A DNA stretch of 64,000 nt from Lineus longissimus (lineage: Eukaryota; Nemertea; Pilidiophora; Heteronemertea; Lineidae), in the NCBI RefSeq assembly GCF_910592395.1, contig NC_088311.1, positions 1,738,501 to 1,802,500 of the forward strand. Direction: 5' to 3'. The notes under the pieces are model-generated. The model did not search any database and was not told the origin of the DNA. It was given only the letters and a program-made list of their open reading frames with translations. Of the stretch, positions 1-15,166 are shown in pieces (within the stretch, counting starts at the first letter, position 1; each line of letters begins with the position of its first letter). Made by a program: the position numbers and the translations under genes.

Positions 1-355
1 GAGTCCAGTGGTAACCACAGTGGAGGACAAGAGTCCAGTGGTAACCACAGTGGAGGACAAGAGTCCAGTGGTAACCACAGTGGAGGACAAGAGTCCAGTG
101 GTAACCATAGTGGAGGACAAGAGTCCAGTGGTAACCACAGTGTCAATGGAGGACAAGAGTCCAGTGGTAACCACAGTGGAGGACAAGAGTCCAGTGTTAA
201 CCACAGTGTCAGTGGAGGACAAGAGTCCAGTGGTAACCACAGTGGAGGACAAGAGTCCAGTGTTAACCACAGTGGAGGACAAGAGTCCAGTGGTAACCAC
301 AGTGGAGGACAAGAGTCCAGTGGTAACCATAGTGGAGGGCAAGAGTTCAGAGTCT
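1..355. repeat. 30-bp minisatellite
   Basis: Roughly eleven near-identical copies of a 30-bp unit, each containing AGTCCAGTGGTAACCACAGT followed by GGAGGACAA. At least two units carry a 6-bp insertion. The array is already running at base 1, so its left end lies outside the window. Because 30 and 36 are multiples of three, every frame keeps phase; one plus-strand frame stays open and spells a ten-residue period VEDKSPVVTT up to a stop at about 370. No splice sites or unique coding sequence confirm translation. Confidence 0.95.
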
Positions 356-370
356 AGTGAGAGTATCTAG

Positions 371-1510
371 AGGAGAGTTTTCAGTGGTAATACCAGATTA
401 CCTTGAGGTGTGGGGGAATAGGGATGACTTTTCCAGGAAATCCTATATCAAACCAGGGCATGCCAGGGCGATGTGATTTTAATTTTCTCTTGTCTCTAAA
501 AGAGGCATTAGACCTCCAATTGCAAGGTTCAATAGATTTCATATTAGCATTCCAACAGAATTGCTACTACTAAAATTGTCAGGAAATGGCACTATAGGCT
601 AAGTGAATATGGATGCTGGTAGTAGTACCAAGTGAGAGAACATCAAATTCCTGAGGCATTCCTTTCTAATGAACTTGTCCTAAATACCATTACTGATTGT
701 ATGAAGTGTCATTGTCCTTATTCATTCATTAGGCCCTACAACATACTCTGCAATCTAGTCTCCACTCTGGCTGATTTTCAGCAGGGTGGTTCAAGTTTGG
801 AAGACAAATTGCAATTTCACTAATTTTCACAGTTTTTAAAATTTCAGAACAACGAAAACATCATGTATATAATTGAAAAACAGTACTCCCCAGCCACACC
901 CCTCATTCTATAGTTCATTCTATAGAAGGCCATACAACAAACTACCTGGGAATTGTGTAAAAGACAGGGAAATTGCTACCCAAACAACCCTAAATACCTA
1001 TAGCCAGGACACCTATTGTAGAAAGAAAAGCTTTTCTGAGAAACCCAAACAAAAGCTAAAGAATGTTTTTTTATTGGACATTTTGGTTGAACACTCACAA
1101 ACCTCAGCTTGATTATATCACCTTAATCACCCAACTGAGTACCCAGCTGGACCTTCCTGTATAGTACTAAAATAAACTTTGAGAACTAGCACACCCGTGT
1201 TATACAACATTTAGTAACATCTTAAGAGTAACCAGCTGGTTATACTCTAGTCTTATCTAAGGTAACATCACATGACTCTATTCTATTCCTTCAAAAAGAG
1301 ATAGGAGCAAATAAATTTTACAAGAATGACATGTGAACATGAATACAATGTTTTACCCACTAACCATCCAAAATTCAGCTGAAAAAAGCGATTCGATACA
1401 TGAAAAAACTTGGTCGGAAGAGGGTTGATCCCTTGCCATCACTCTCCAAAACCGAGGTCAAGAAATCTCACTTCTAAGAAATCGAAAGAAACTGAAGTCT
1501 AAATTCTCAC
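371..1510. other. non-coding, laminin intron 1 (part)
   Basis: AT-rich sequence lying downstream, on the minus strand, of the first laminin exon and therefore inside its first intron. No exon with laminin similarity and no RNA gene was recognised. The next laminin exons must lie to the left of the window. Confidence 0.6.
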
Positions 1511-1924
1511 CTGTCCCAAATCGATGGTCAAGTTGACTTCATTGTATTCGACACCCCTGGATAAGGGAGGACTTTGCCACCATCTCTCCGTACCGTCCAC
1601 AGAATAGCCCGGGGGATGGCGCTGCCCAGGATCCCTCGGATCGCAGAAATCACAGAGCTGGCCCTTGACAATCTGACCCCCGGGTCGGAGATTGCGAGGA
1701 TCCTTCCACGGTTCGATTCCAGTTCCAGCGTAATTAGCTCCAGTCAGTTTACAAAACCATTCTCTGTCCGATATCCCTTCTCCACAAGTTGCAGTCGAAT
1801 AAACCTTTTTCCCTTCAGCTAAGTTAAAATACGGTGGGTTCAGAACTTGTGAATTTGCTCCAAAACCGCACAAGATAGTCAATACAATAGCGCACAGCGC
1901 GAGGCAATGCTCCCTCAACGCCAT
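1511..1924 (-). CDS. LAMA5: laminin alpha (3/5 type), first coding exon
   Basis: Laminin alpha chains are secreted basement-membrane proteins that trimerise with beta and gamma chains; their N-terminal LN domain polymerises the network. This exon encodes 138 residues: a signal peptide (about residues 1-25, hydrophobic AIVLTILCGFG) followed by the start of the LN domain. Diagnostic motifs are NPPYFNLAEG, ATCGEG, GTERWWQSPPLSRG and the ending NLTIDLGQ, all typical of alpha-3/5 chains. It ends in phase 0 at a consensus donor (CAG/GTGAGA on the minus strand, 1511/1510). The remaining exons lie beyond base 1. Assignment to laminin alpha is firm; alpha-5 rather than alpha-3 is a judgement from NPPYFNLAEG, and many invertebrates have one gene for both. 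Confidence 0.93.
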
Positions 1925-3369
1925 TTCACCTCCAACTGACGACTAGGCGGTGGCGATATCAAAGCACGCGGAATCGGGCCTATTCCATTTACTTGATATA
2001 GGGGGTTCGCTGCAGAAATTGAGTTTACCACTTATCCGACTAGTAAGTTGTATAACTGCAGAGATGCTAAAGCCGCTAAAAGCACATGCCGATCTAGCGA
2101 CGTTGTGAGTATATTATCCATCCTTACTCAAAGTTATTGTGTGAGACCTTCCCGTTAAGTGGAGCGTGGGAACTTAGTGAAGTTGTTAAGCAAATGAGAC
2201 TCTCTTTAAATGGATAGTGTTCAGCTCAAAGGGTAGGTCTCACTGAAGTTAAAGCAGTGGGATCTTCACTTTAGGTGGAGTACCCAGTGTTGGTTCTCTT
2301 CTTGTCCTTATTCTTGTATATGATTTAATTTTGATTGGAGCTTTAAACATCTTTTTCTCTCTGTTGAATATATCAATTCTTTCTCAACTCGTCGATTGGT
2401 CGTCTTTTTTCTTGTTGGGAGGGAGGAAATTGAAGTCAACATAGCTCGATCCTAATGGAGTTGCCTTTGAAAGGTTAGGTGAGGATCGCTGAACAACAGC
2501 ATACGGATAGACTCCCTGCACGCTTTAAAACATCAACATTTACATCGAGCAGCATTCTTAATGAGTATGGGATACTTGAACACATTCATTGATTTAAGAG
2601 TAATATTAAAGAGCATCCCTCGAAAAAAAAGAGCGCGACGAAGATGTACTAAGGCAGGGTTGGCGCGCCCGTTCGCATTTTCGCCACTTGCGAATGCTGC
2701 ACATGAGTGGCGAATGTAAAACAATGTCTGGCTAAACATTTTTTGCGAATTCAATTTGAATTGCCATGATTTGGCGGGAGAGTAATAGTGTTGTGCGAAA
2801 ATTGGTCAAAGTCTATCAAAAAGATCCACTTCCACACCAAATCCACCAAGGAACGATCGTTAGTCAGTCAAACTTTATCATATTTGCGGGCGGCCGCGCT
2901 ATCACACGTACATGGTTGCGATCGTCTGCATTGTAGTTCTACCCGTTGCCGCTACAGTGATTTTGGTGGCGCTGCTGGTTGCCTTACGCATACATTATCG
3001 GCTAGTTTCCCGCTCGCTTCGTTGCCATGGAAGTCTCCGGTCACGGGTTCCTCGAATCGTTCGGGTCGTTGATTTGCTAGTCTCGGTACTGGCGGGCTGC
3101 CATTCTCGCACTGTGGGCTGGGTCGAACAAACGATCGGCAATGGCTAGAGCTGACTCAACAAAGTAGTTTTGATAAAACATGTCTTTACATTGCGGGTCA
3201 AGACTAAAAGAGTCTTTAGTCTGGTTACTCTAAGGTCAAGATGTTGAAATTTATATTTTGTGTGTATTTTTGCAATTGGGCAAAGGGTTTGATACCAACA
3301 ATCAAATATTGAGTGCGGGACACTTTTTCGATGGGGACATTTTCTTCTTGTACACCGGCGAAAAACGTA
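1925..3369. other. laminin upstream region, no gene recognised
   Basis: Holds the presumed laminin promoter and a GC-rich patch around 2880-3130 with a short hydrophobic open frame that I do not accept as a gene. No exon chain with matching phases was found on either strand. Confidence 0.4.
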
Positions 3370-4082
3370 AGGTCTCGTTAGGGAGTTTTTCCCAAATGTA
3401 CGCGATGATGACGTGCCCCATTAACAGGACATAACATCTATTTTAAAATGCGTTTCCAAAGTGAATGCATGAGGACAACCCATTTGTGTCGTATATCACT
3501 GGAAACGCCCGATTCCCCTGATTCTGCAGGATGTTAAATCGGGCATTTTATTTCTTTAAATAAATCATAAGCGTCGCATTTGCTCCTAGCTCTGTTCACC
3601 ATCCCAAATGGCAATATTGCCAATTGGGCCGGACAATCACGAAAAACCCCAAATATTATACATTTCTTCCTGAATAATTCTTACAGAGACCATTCTCCCA
3701 TGAAAGACAGTTGCTTACGCTATACAAAAATCCAAAAAAAATCGAGGGTCAACCATTGAACTTTTGAGATATGTTGAATTTTGCACAAATCAGCGAAAAA
3801 CGCACCAACTGGCACTGGACGGCATTTCAACACGGGGCCGACGCACATCCCAAGTTCAGTGTACACATACGTCGGCAACAACAGTATAAATGCGTAGTTT
3901 CTTGTTAGTCGCCTATTGAATAGCGCTCTAGGTTTCAGAAACTCAAAAAAAACATGTCTTTGCCAAAACAACTGCTGAATCAACGCTGACATACTGTAAG
4001 GACCGAGAAATCAATGATTTTAGGAACTACGGTTAGGGGTTGGCCGCGCATGAATAACAAAAAAAACTCCCTAATGAGACCT
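3370..4082. mobile_element. 713-bp element with 21-bp terminal inverted repeats
   Basis: The left end (3370-3390) reads AGGTCTCGTTAGGGAGTTTT plus T. The complement of the right end (4082-4062) is the same except for one substitution (AGGTCTCATTAGGG...). No transposase frame lies between, so this looks like a non-autonomous DNA element. The flanks (TA on the left, TA/AA on the right) do not give a clear target-site duplication. A 15-bp match to the end sequence (AAGGTCTCATTAGGG) occurs alone near 47120 in an MTREX intron. Confidence 0.5.
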
Positions 4083-6840
<2,758 letters not shown>

Positions 6841-7320
6841 ATGTTTTATTGACATCTCAATGATTTTTATAATCATTTTGCTGAAGGAATGATAAAATAT
6901 CTGATCAACCATATCAGAAAAACTTGTTCGTCTCTGGTTGAACATCCACATTTAGAATAAAATACGATCCATCAGTTCTCAAAAATTAAAAGGGTACCTG
7001 GTACCAAAGACCATCAAAGTTACTGATGCAGTGACAGTTGCTGGTAAAACTACAGAAAAATGAAATAATGCAGATGTGAATTGTTACCGTTTGAAGACAA
7101 AATACCACTGAAATCAACATTTTATATCCTTTACCACTGTAGACAAATAGCAATCTTCTTAAATGCATTACTGGTTTCTGACTGGCAGAAACATTTACAG
7201 TGATCAGAAGAAATCGAATTCAGTTCACATCCTATGCAATAAGAACAACAGTGGAGTGAGACAATGCTTCCAAATTACAAGGAACTTGCGACATTATGCA
7301 ACAAAACACAAAGTTTCCGA

Positions 7321-8500
<1,180 letters not shown>

Positions 8501-9359
8501 TACGATTCTGAAAAGACGACAATATAATTAGGTATTGGTTTCAAGACATTATCTGGGTCAGATGCATTGACCCATTGTTGTAGATTATTCGGTGGAAAAA
8601 CTTTTTTGTTATGAGGGCAAGAGTGCCCATGCCCAGGGAAGACTTCAATCAAGGAGCAAGGAGCAAGGGCAAGGGCCATCTGATCGCAAACACGGCATAG
8701 CCTGGTACTAATTAGCAAAAGTGAGACTGCGTACCACAAAGGACGACGACAACATACATCCCTAACCCAATTATCACGCAATCCATCACTTTCTGTCAGT
8801 AATTCTGTTTCACTATTTTGGCAGTTTAGCGCCCCATACTGGCATACAATCATACTCGTAGGCACAGGTTACTCGGCTCATTTCATTCCCCAATTTTCAA
8901 TTAAACTAAACATACTCCACAAATTTAGCCTAGTTAAGATATGTGTTTGTTGTCTCATATATTAGCAGAGATAAAAAAATACCGTGATTTTATCATTGAT
9001 TACATGGAAAAGTCTGAAATAGCCTATAGCAGTTACTGAGTTAGCAGAAACCTTCCGTTCGTGCCGGCTTACCATGTACCTAAATAAGAATTATCATCAT
9101 CATCGTCAAGAAATAGTGATAGATAACCATGATCATTAAACTATGTATTTTATCAAATTATCAATTTTTGGAATTTTTAAATTGCAAAGAAAGCCAATTT
9201 ATAAGTGTAATATTGAAATGATTGAAATAAATATGATCATCGGATATTGAAACCAGGATAAACCAAACAAAATGGCTGCGCCCATGGACAAAACAAAACT
9301 TCGCAAAAATCGAGTTTAAAACGCCACATACACCTAAATCTGCGAGGCAATAACAAAAT
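8501..9359. promoter_or_regulatory. shared SREK1IP1/CWC27 divergent promoter region
   Basis: The two start codons are about 860 bp apart on opposite strands and no other gene lies between them, so the interval must contain both promoters and any 5' UTR exons. An AAAATGGC (YY1-like) sequence lies about 90 bp before the CWC27 start. No TATA box was identified. Confidence 0.6.
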
Positions 9360-12300
9360 ATGAGTAATATTTACATTCAAGAACCGCCAACCAGTGGAAA
9401 AGTAAGTATTAGCAACATTACAGTGTGTCAATTTGTGCTTTTAGTTTTGCTCTAGGCCGCTGTACATTGACCCTGTACATTTATATGTACATTCGACATT
9501 TGTCTTTCATGCAGATCGCAGACGCAGGACTGGTGTTAGGCATGGTTTCTTGGGCATCATTCATATGACATCATCTTTTTTTCAGGTGCTCCTCAGTACA
9601 ACTGTTGGCGATATTGACATTGAGCTTTGGACCAAGGAGACACCAAAGACATGTCGAAACTTCATCCAGCTGTGCATGGAAAGTTACTACAACAATTTAA
9701 CATTCCATCGTGTGGTCAAGAATTTCATCGTCCAGGGTGGTGACCCTACTGGTACAGGAGAAGGTGGTGCATCGACATATGGCAAGCCATTCAGGGTGGG
9801 TAGGATACTTGACTGAGGGTTGCAATCGTTTTTAAGCAGCAAATGCAACCAAGTGGGTTGATAACGATGTCTTGTTTAAAACATTTTTTATGAACGCTCT
9901 GATGTCTTAAAATTTATGGAATGAGTTTACAATCCCCGATCACACCCAAAAAAAAGGTCATCGGTTGACTAACGAAGCACCACTGTTCAATGGATTTATA
10001 GTTGAATACGATCAAACTACGTCATTTCCGATCGGGGATTGTAAATTTTAACCAAATTTATTTCTTACTCGGCTCTATCTTGACTTTTCATTACCTATAA
10101 AATCTTCAAACTATTCAATCAAAACTGTATGGTCAGAATCTGGTTCATTTTATTGTTATAACATGTATATTTCAGGATGAATTCCATTCACGTTTACGAT
10201 TCAATAGGAGGGGTCTGGTTGCCATGGCAAATGCTGGGCCCAATGATAATGGCAGCCAGTTCTTCTTCACGCTCGGAGCAACTCCTGAACTTGACAAGAA
10301 ACACACACTCTTTGGAAAGGTAACCAAAGCATCCCTTCACTGGGTCTTTTGTTTTTCACCTTGAGCTACTCACCAACGTAATCATCATGTCCTCTCTTAT
10401 TTCATTTCACATTTCCAATTATTATACTGCTTATCAAGTACATGTGGGTCATGACATTGAGAGAACCTCTACTCGAGTAACATTAATATTTATCTATTCA
10501 TATTTATTCAGGTCAGTGGCCCTACAGTTTATAACATGTTAAAATTAGGAGATGTAGATACTGACGCAAATGATCGACCAAGATTTCCAATGAAAATACT
10601 ACGGACAAAGGTATGTTTTCATTGGATATGAGTTTTTCTGTCCATTTTCTTGGTAAGACGTTGTCAGATTTGTATTCTTTTTGAAATGAGATTGATTTTA
10701 GGTATGATAAGATGCTGTTGGTGTAGTTGCTGTCTTTCTAGTGTTAACTAAAGATCAGGGCCAAACAATGAACTGAGTGGCTATCATTTCATGAAATGTA
10801 TCTCTCTTGCTAACTGCTTGTTTTGAGGCTTGCCATTCATGTATGCAAGCAATGTTACAACACTGTCTTCAGTTATCATTCAAGGTTAAATTAATCAAAT
10901 TGTTTCCATTATGCTAAAAACTGGCAAAACATGAATAGAGTATAGTTAGCTGTAACAAATGACTTCAAAAACCTCTGTTACAGGTTCTGCACAATCCCTT
11001 CTCTGACATTGTGCCAAGAGATCTAAAGAATATAGAGGAGGCTAATGAGAAGAGAAAAGTTAGTACATCCAAGGCAACAAAGTAAGTTTTGATGCTGTCG
11101 TTCCAGCATATTATGCTCTCCACTCTTGGCACCACAGACTTGTATGGCGTGCAGTCCATCCTAATCCAATCACTTGTATCTGCTTCCAGAAATTTCAAAC
11201 TGTTATCTTTTGGCGAAGAAGCTGAGGAAGATGAAGAAGAAGTCCTGGAAGTGACCAAGGTAGGAATTATGAATTGTGAAGCAAAAGAGATCTGGTCAGA
11301 TTGGTGCATTTCTGTCTTTATAAAATTTGTTGAAATTTGATTGAAGAAAATGAAGATGACTTTGAACTCTTTGCTTGATGTATTAAGGCTTGCACTCAGT
11401 TTCAAGTATCAGTAAGGATTATGATGTTGCTGGGTATCCAAAGGGAGCTTTTGTATAAGTTTTACTATTCCTGAGCCCTTTTTATTCTTTTTCAGAAAAT
11501 GCATGGCAAAAGTAAAAGTAGTCATGACCTTACCGATGATCCGCGGCTGAGTTCTGTCCCGGCAGTCAAACAGCCAAAGCAACAGAAGCGGAAGGCAAAG
11601 GATGATGTCAAGCAGAAAAAAGAGGTAGCTGATAGTTTACTTTTATGAATATATACATGCATGAAATGGACATGAACTACAGCAAAATGTATTATCGGTA
11701 TATTTGCTACCACGAAGTCTTCAGGAAATTGTGACCTTTTGAGATATTTTCAAGGTAAAGGATTGTAATTATTAGTTAGCTGTTTATAATAACATGAGTT
11801 AGTATGCAGTATTTCTTCTTGTCAGGAGTCTTCATCAAGTAGTGAGGAGAGTGATGAGGAGGAAAAGGAACGAACAAAAGAGAATGTGAAGAAGAAATTC
11901 AAGACGGAAGACTCGAAAGAAAACCCTCAACCAGTGCCGCCTCCAGCTAGTAAGCACGATATGGAAAAATCAAGCATGTAAGTCTTGTGTATAAAGAATG
12001 CGGAGTGGGGAAAAAAATATTTTGTGCATGATGAAAAATATTGAGTTGAGAGTTGAGCGTCAGCTGGGACAAAGCTCTATCAACAATATCTAGTGATGGC
12101 AATGAATACATTTAGTAGGAAGAAACCTGAGGACCTGAAGGAAACCTACATGTACACTGTCATGGAGAGACACCCACTCTTTCGTTTGAGTGTACTGGGA
12201 CTGACCTTAGAGGTAATAGGCACTGAATATGTTTTCACTGTACCACGCCAACAGCCCATGAAAGAAAGACCTGATGACGGTGCTTTTCAGCCACTTTGTC

Positions 12301-13781
12301 ATTACTGGGAAGAAAACATATTATCAGATCTACTTTTGTGTCTCTTGCAGTGAAGAGCTTCGGAAGCAAGCACGACAACTGAAAAGGGAGATCATGGGAT
12401 CTTCAAAGAAGGAGGAGGAAAAAGTGGAGGAAAAGAAAAGTATGAGTGGATCTGATCTCCTACTATTGTATTTTCAATTTGTCCAACATTTTTCATAACT
12501 ATGACCTCTGGCAACTTGAGCAATTACATCAATTGTATGCAGGTACTGACAAGAATCATTGCCAACATCAGGGAAAACACTCAAGGGCTGACCTAAGAGG
12601 CTAATCTTAACACCTTCGGCGCCGAACCACGTAGATCAACGTGGCCCAAATCCCCCTCTTTGAGCTGGTTATCGGAGTCTCATAGACTTCTTGAAAGAAC
12701 TACGCCATCGCCATCTGCAGGGCATCTTCAGGGCAAAGTAGGAACCTTCCATGCCCTGCAGATGGCGAGAACTACGCCATCGCCATCTTCAGGGCAAGGT
12801 AGGAACCTAGACCTGAAGATGGCGATGGCGTAGTATTTCTACCTTGACCTGAAGATGGCGATGGCGTAGTTCTCATGAAGTCCATGAGACTCCGATAACC
12901 AGCGCAAAGGGGAATGGGATTTGGGCCACGTAGATCTACGTGGTTCGGCGCTGAAGGTGTTAACTTAACATCCTAGGGGACATACCAAAAACAGTAAGGT
13001 TGCAAACGTAAAGATAACAAACTGTTGTTTCCTTTTCAGACTCTACACCTGTTGATGAGTCTGTTGCTGAATATATGGAGATGAGAGAAAAATATGCCAC
13101 CGAGAAAAAACAGCAGCCAAAGAAGGGTTCAGCCCGGGAGGAGCAAACATTGGCACTGCTGGCAAAGTTCCAGGCCAAACTCCACACAGCTGCTGAGGAG
13201 GCATCTGAAGAGCCTGATGAGGCTGATGAAGTGGAAGATAAGGAGAGGAAGAAGGAGGGAGAGCAATCGGATGAAGATGCTGATGTTGATCTGACTGGAA
13301 CAGCCTGGTGAGTGTTTTGCACCATAATGTATATATTACTGTTAAGTCATCTCTCCAGCATCCCCTGTTTTTGGTTGAAATGGAACCAATGTCGATTCCA
13401 AGTCTTTGCGAACCCAACAGTATCCCGATTGAGAATGTTGAATTCCCTAATTTTTTAATGAAGTAGAAATGACAATGACACTCAACTCTAATGCATGGCT
13501 AGGAAAGTGACATTGTGTGCATGATGATCCTCAGTCATGTGCAGGCCTCTTGTAATACAAAGCTTCGAAGTGGTCCTAAATGCTATGAAGGAATTTCCAA
13601 AATGTTTCATTGCTACTCTTCCAGGTTAGCCCACAAGTTGCGTTTCGACGAAGGTCCCAATAAAGTCCTCGATGCCAATATCCATGATGTGGACCGCTAC
13701 GAGATATTTGATCCAAGGAATCCTATCAACAAACGAAAACGTGAAGCGAGTAAACCTTCATCAAAGGATAAGAGAAGATGA
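9360..13781 (+). CDS. CWC27: spliceosome-associated cyclophilin CWC27
   Basis: A cyclophilin-type protein of the activated spliceosome (Bact complex), partner of CWC22. Eleven exons: 9360-9401, 9586-9795, 10176-10319, 10512-10610, 10984-11081, 11190-11259, 11496-11624, 11826-11977, 12351-12439, 13040-13307 and 13625-13781. They sum to 1458 nt, 485 aa (human about 472). The start [14 protein letters not shown] matches the human N-terminus almost exactly. Residues about 12-170 are the cyclophilin domain, with [15 protein letters not shown] and [10 protein letters not shown]. The usual catalytic Trp is Glu ([14 protein letters not shown]), as in human CWC27, which is regarded as a poor isomerase. 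Then come [10 protein letters not shown], an acidic/basic linker, [23 protein letters not shown] and the C-terminal [21 protein letters not shown] lies at 13915-13920. Confidence 0.97.
9926..10045. mobile_element. 120-bp inverted-repeat element in CWC27 intron 2
   Basis: Perfect 16-bp inverted repeats, TTTACAATCCCCGATC at 9926-9941 and its complement at 10030-10045, enclose about 88 bp without coding capacity. This is MITE-like; no clear target-site duplication was defined. Confidence 0.5.
12611..12959. mobile_element. 349-bp foldback element with TTAA target duplication
   Basis: Flanked by TTAA on both sides (12607-12610 and 12960-12963). The two halves are near-perfect inverted copies for about 115 bp, starting CACCTTCGGCGCCGAACCAC on the left and, complemented, CACCTTCAGCGCCGAACCAC on the right. 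Both arms run on through GGTTATCGGAGTCTCAT and ACTACGCCATCGCCATCT. A nested palindrome CCACGTAGATCTACGTGG lies in the right arm. TTAA duplication is the hallmark of piggyBac-type insertion; no transposase is encoded. It sits in CWC27 intron 9. Confidence 0.8.
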
Positions 13782-13921
13782 AAGCAAACTATTGACTGAA
13801 CAGGACAGTGCATTAGAAGTGTTAAATGCTCTGATAAATGCCATTTATATGTGCACTCAGTGCATCTTGATTCATTATCATTCTGTACATAATTATACAT
13901 CTGTCATTGAAATCAATAAAA

Positions 13922-15166
13922 GTTGTAGAACTCTCTATTTATCTTAGATGAATTTGTAACTCTCAGCTTGTGTGATATGCCTTCGTCTAATCTGACGTTT
14001 GGTTGTGACTGTGTCCTCACAACCTGCATGATCAATCCAAGCTTACCAATGACGACAGAGTCGCTGTCTATAGATGTCCGAACTTGCCTATTCTGCCTAT
14101 GATTACCTGATAGCCATGGTAACATGTCGATAAAGTCAAAAGCTTAGTCAGATCCCACCAAGACTGGCTCACTCGTATCTGATAAACTGTGGTGTCGGCA
14201 CGTCAATACCTTCCCTGCTGGGGTCATTGTATCGGAATATTGTGACTTTACCATCAGAATAAGCAGTTTTTGACCTGGAAGACGACAGGACGTACGGCCA
14301 AGTCACAATCTGCTGGTACCAAGTCACAATCTGCTGGTACTCGTGACAGCTCTACCAATATCGCTGAAAAGGTTTGGAACAAACTGTCACAATCGAAGTA
14401 GACCGAGGACAGTCCGAACCTTCCAATATAGTTTAGGAGACCACAACAGGTGTCTTGGCCAGACTGCCAAAATCAGGTATTCAAAGTGAAGTGGGACATA
14501 CACGGACACGTGGATGTGGCAGGTTGTGATATCTCTATTATTCGAGCAAACAGACAGACAAGGTTCCAAGGGCACTTTTTGATGCGGGGTTTTGGTTGTA
14601 TAAGCCTCGATAAGTGAACCAGTACACCCCTGAGGGTATACTATGGGTATCGAGTTTGGAGGGCGACTGAAAAGACCTGCAGAGAGTGACCGCAAACCGC
14701 CCAACCTCGGCGTCCGTCATGTGTGTTCTGGGGCGTGGCACATGTCATGACTCGATGGGCGTCTAGATTAAATGTCCCCATTGTGGAATATCAGGCATGA
14801 CCAAGGCAACAATAAGAATATATACAACTGCCACCCCGGGTCCTTTAGGGTCTTATTAGTCAGCAAATCCAAGTGTCACAAGACGATGCTCATATTGGCT
14901 ACCATAACCATCGCGTGTAACTGTATTTCTTTAATCATGCGCATAGTCACATGAAGACATATACAATTCAACCTCAGGCCTTTGGTATCTAAGCACCTTA
15001 TGATATTCAACGAAATGAAAGGAACCGATCAAATATTCACAATTATAGTATCCCGTGAATCATTTTTATAAGAATGTTCTTTATCAGGTTCAGCACTGAC
15101 CGAAATCTCACCTTGAATAGGACTGGAAAACTTGTTTGGCGGGAGAGAGGCCAGGAGAGATCAGGA
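13922..15166. other. intergenic between CWC27 and the first DOMON paralogue
   Basis: No gene recognised. It contains a two-copy 21-bp tandem repeat (CAAGTCACAATCTGCTGGTA plus C) near 14298-14340, and the presumed promoter of the downstream gene. Confidence 0.5.

Noticed and set aside
1700-1735. GGTTCGATTCC, like a tRNA B box
   Set aside because: Lies inside the laminin coding exon (complement encodes GIEPWK); no A box or cloverleaf.
2912-3148. 78-codon plus-strand frame with a strongly hydrophobic start
   Set aside because: GC-rich region with several open frames, no homology recognised, no splice context and no matching exon downstream.
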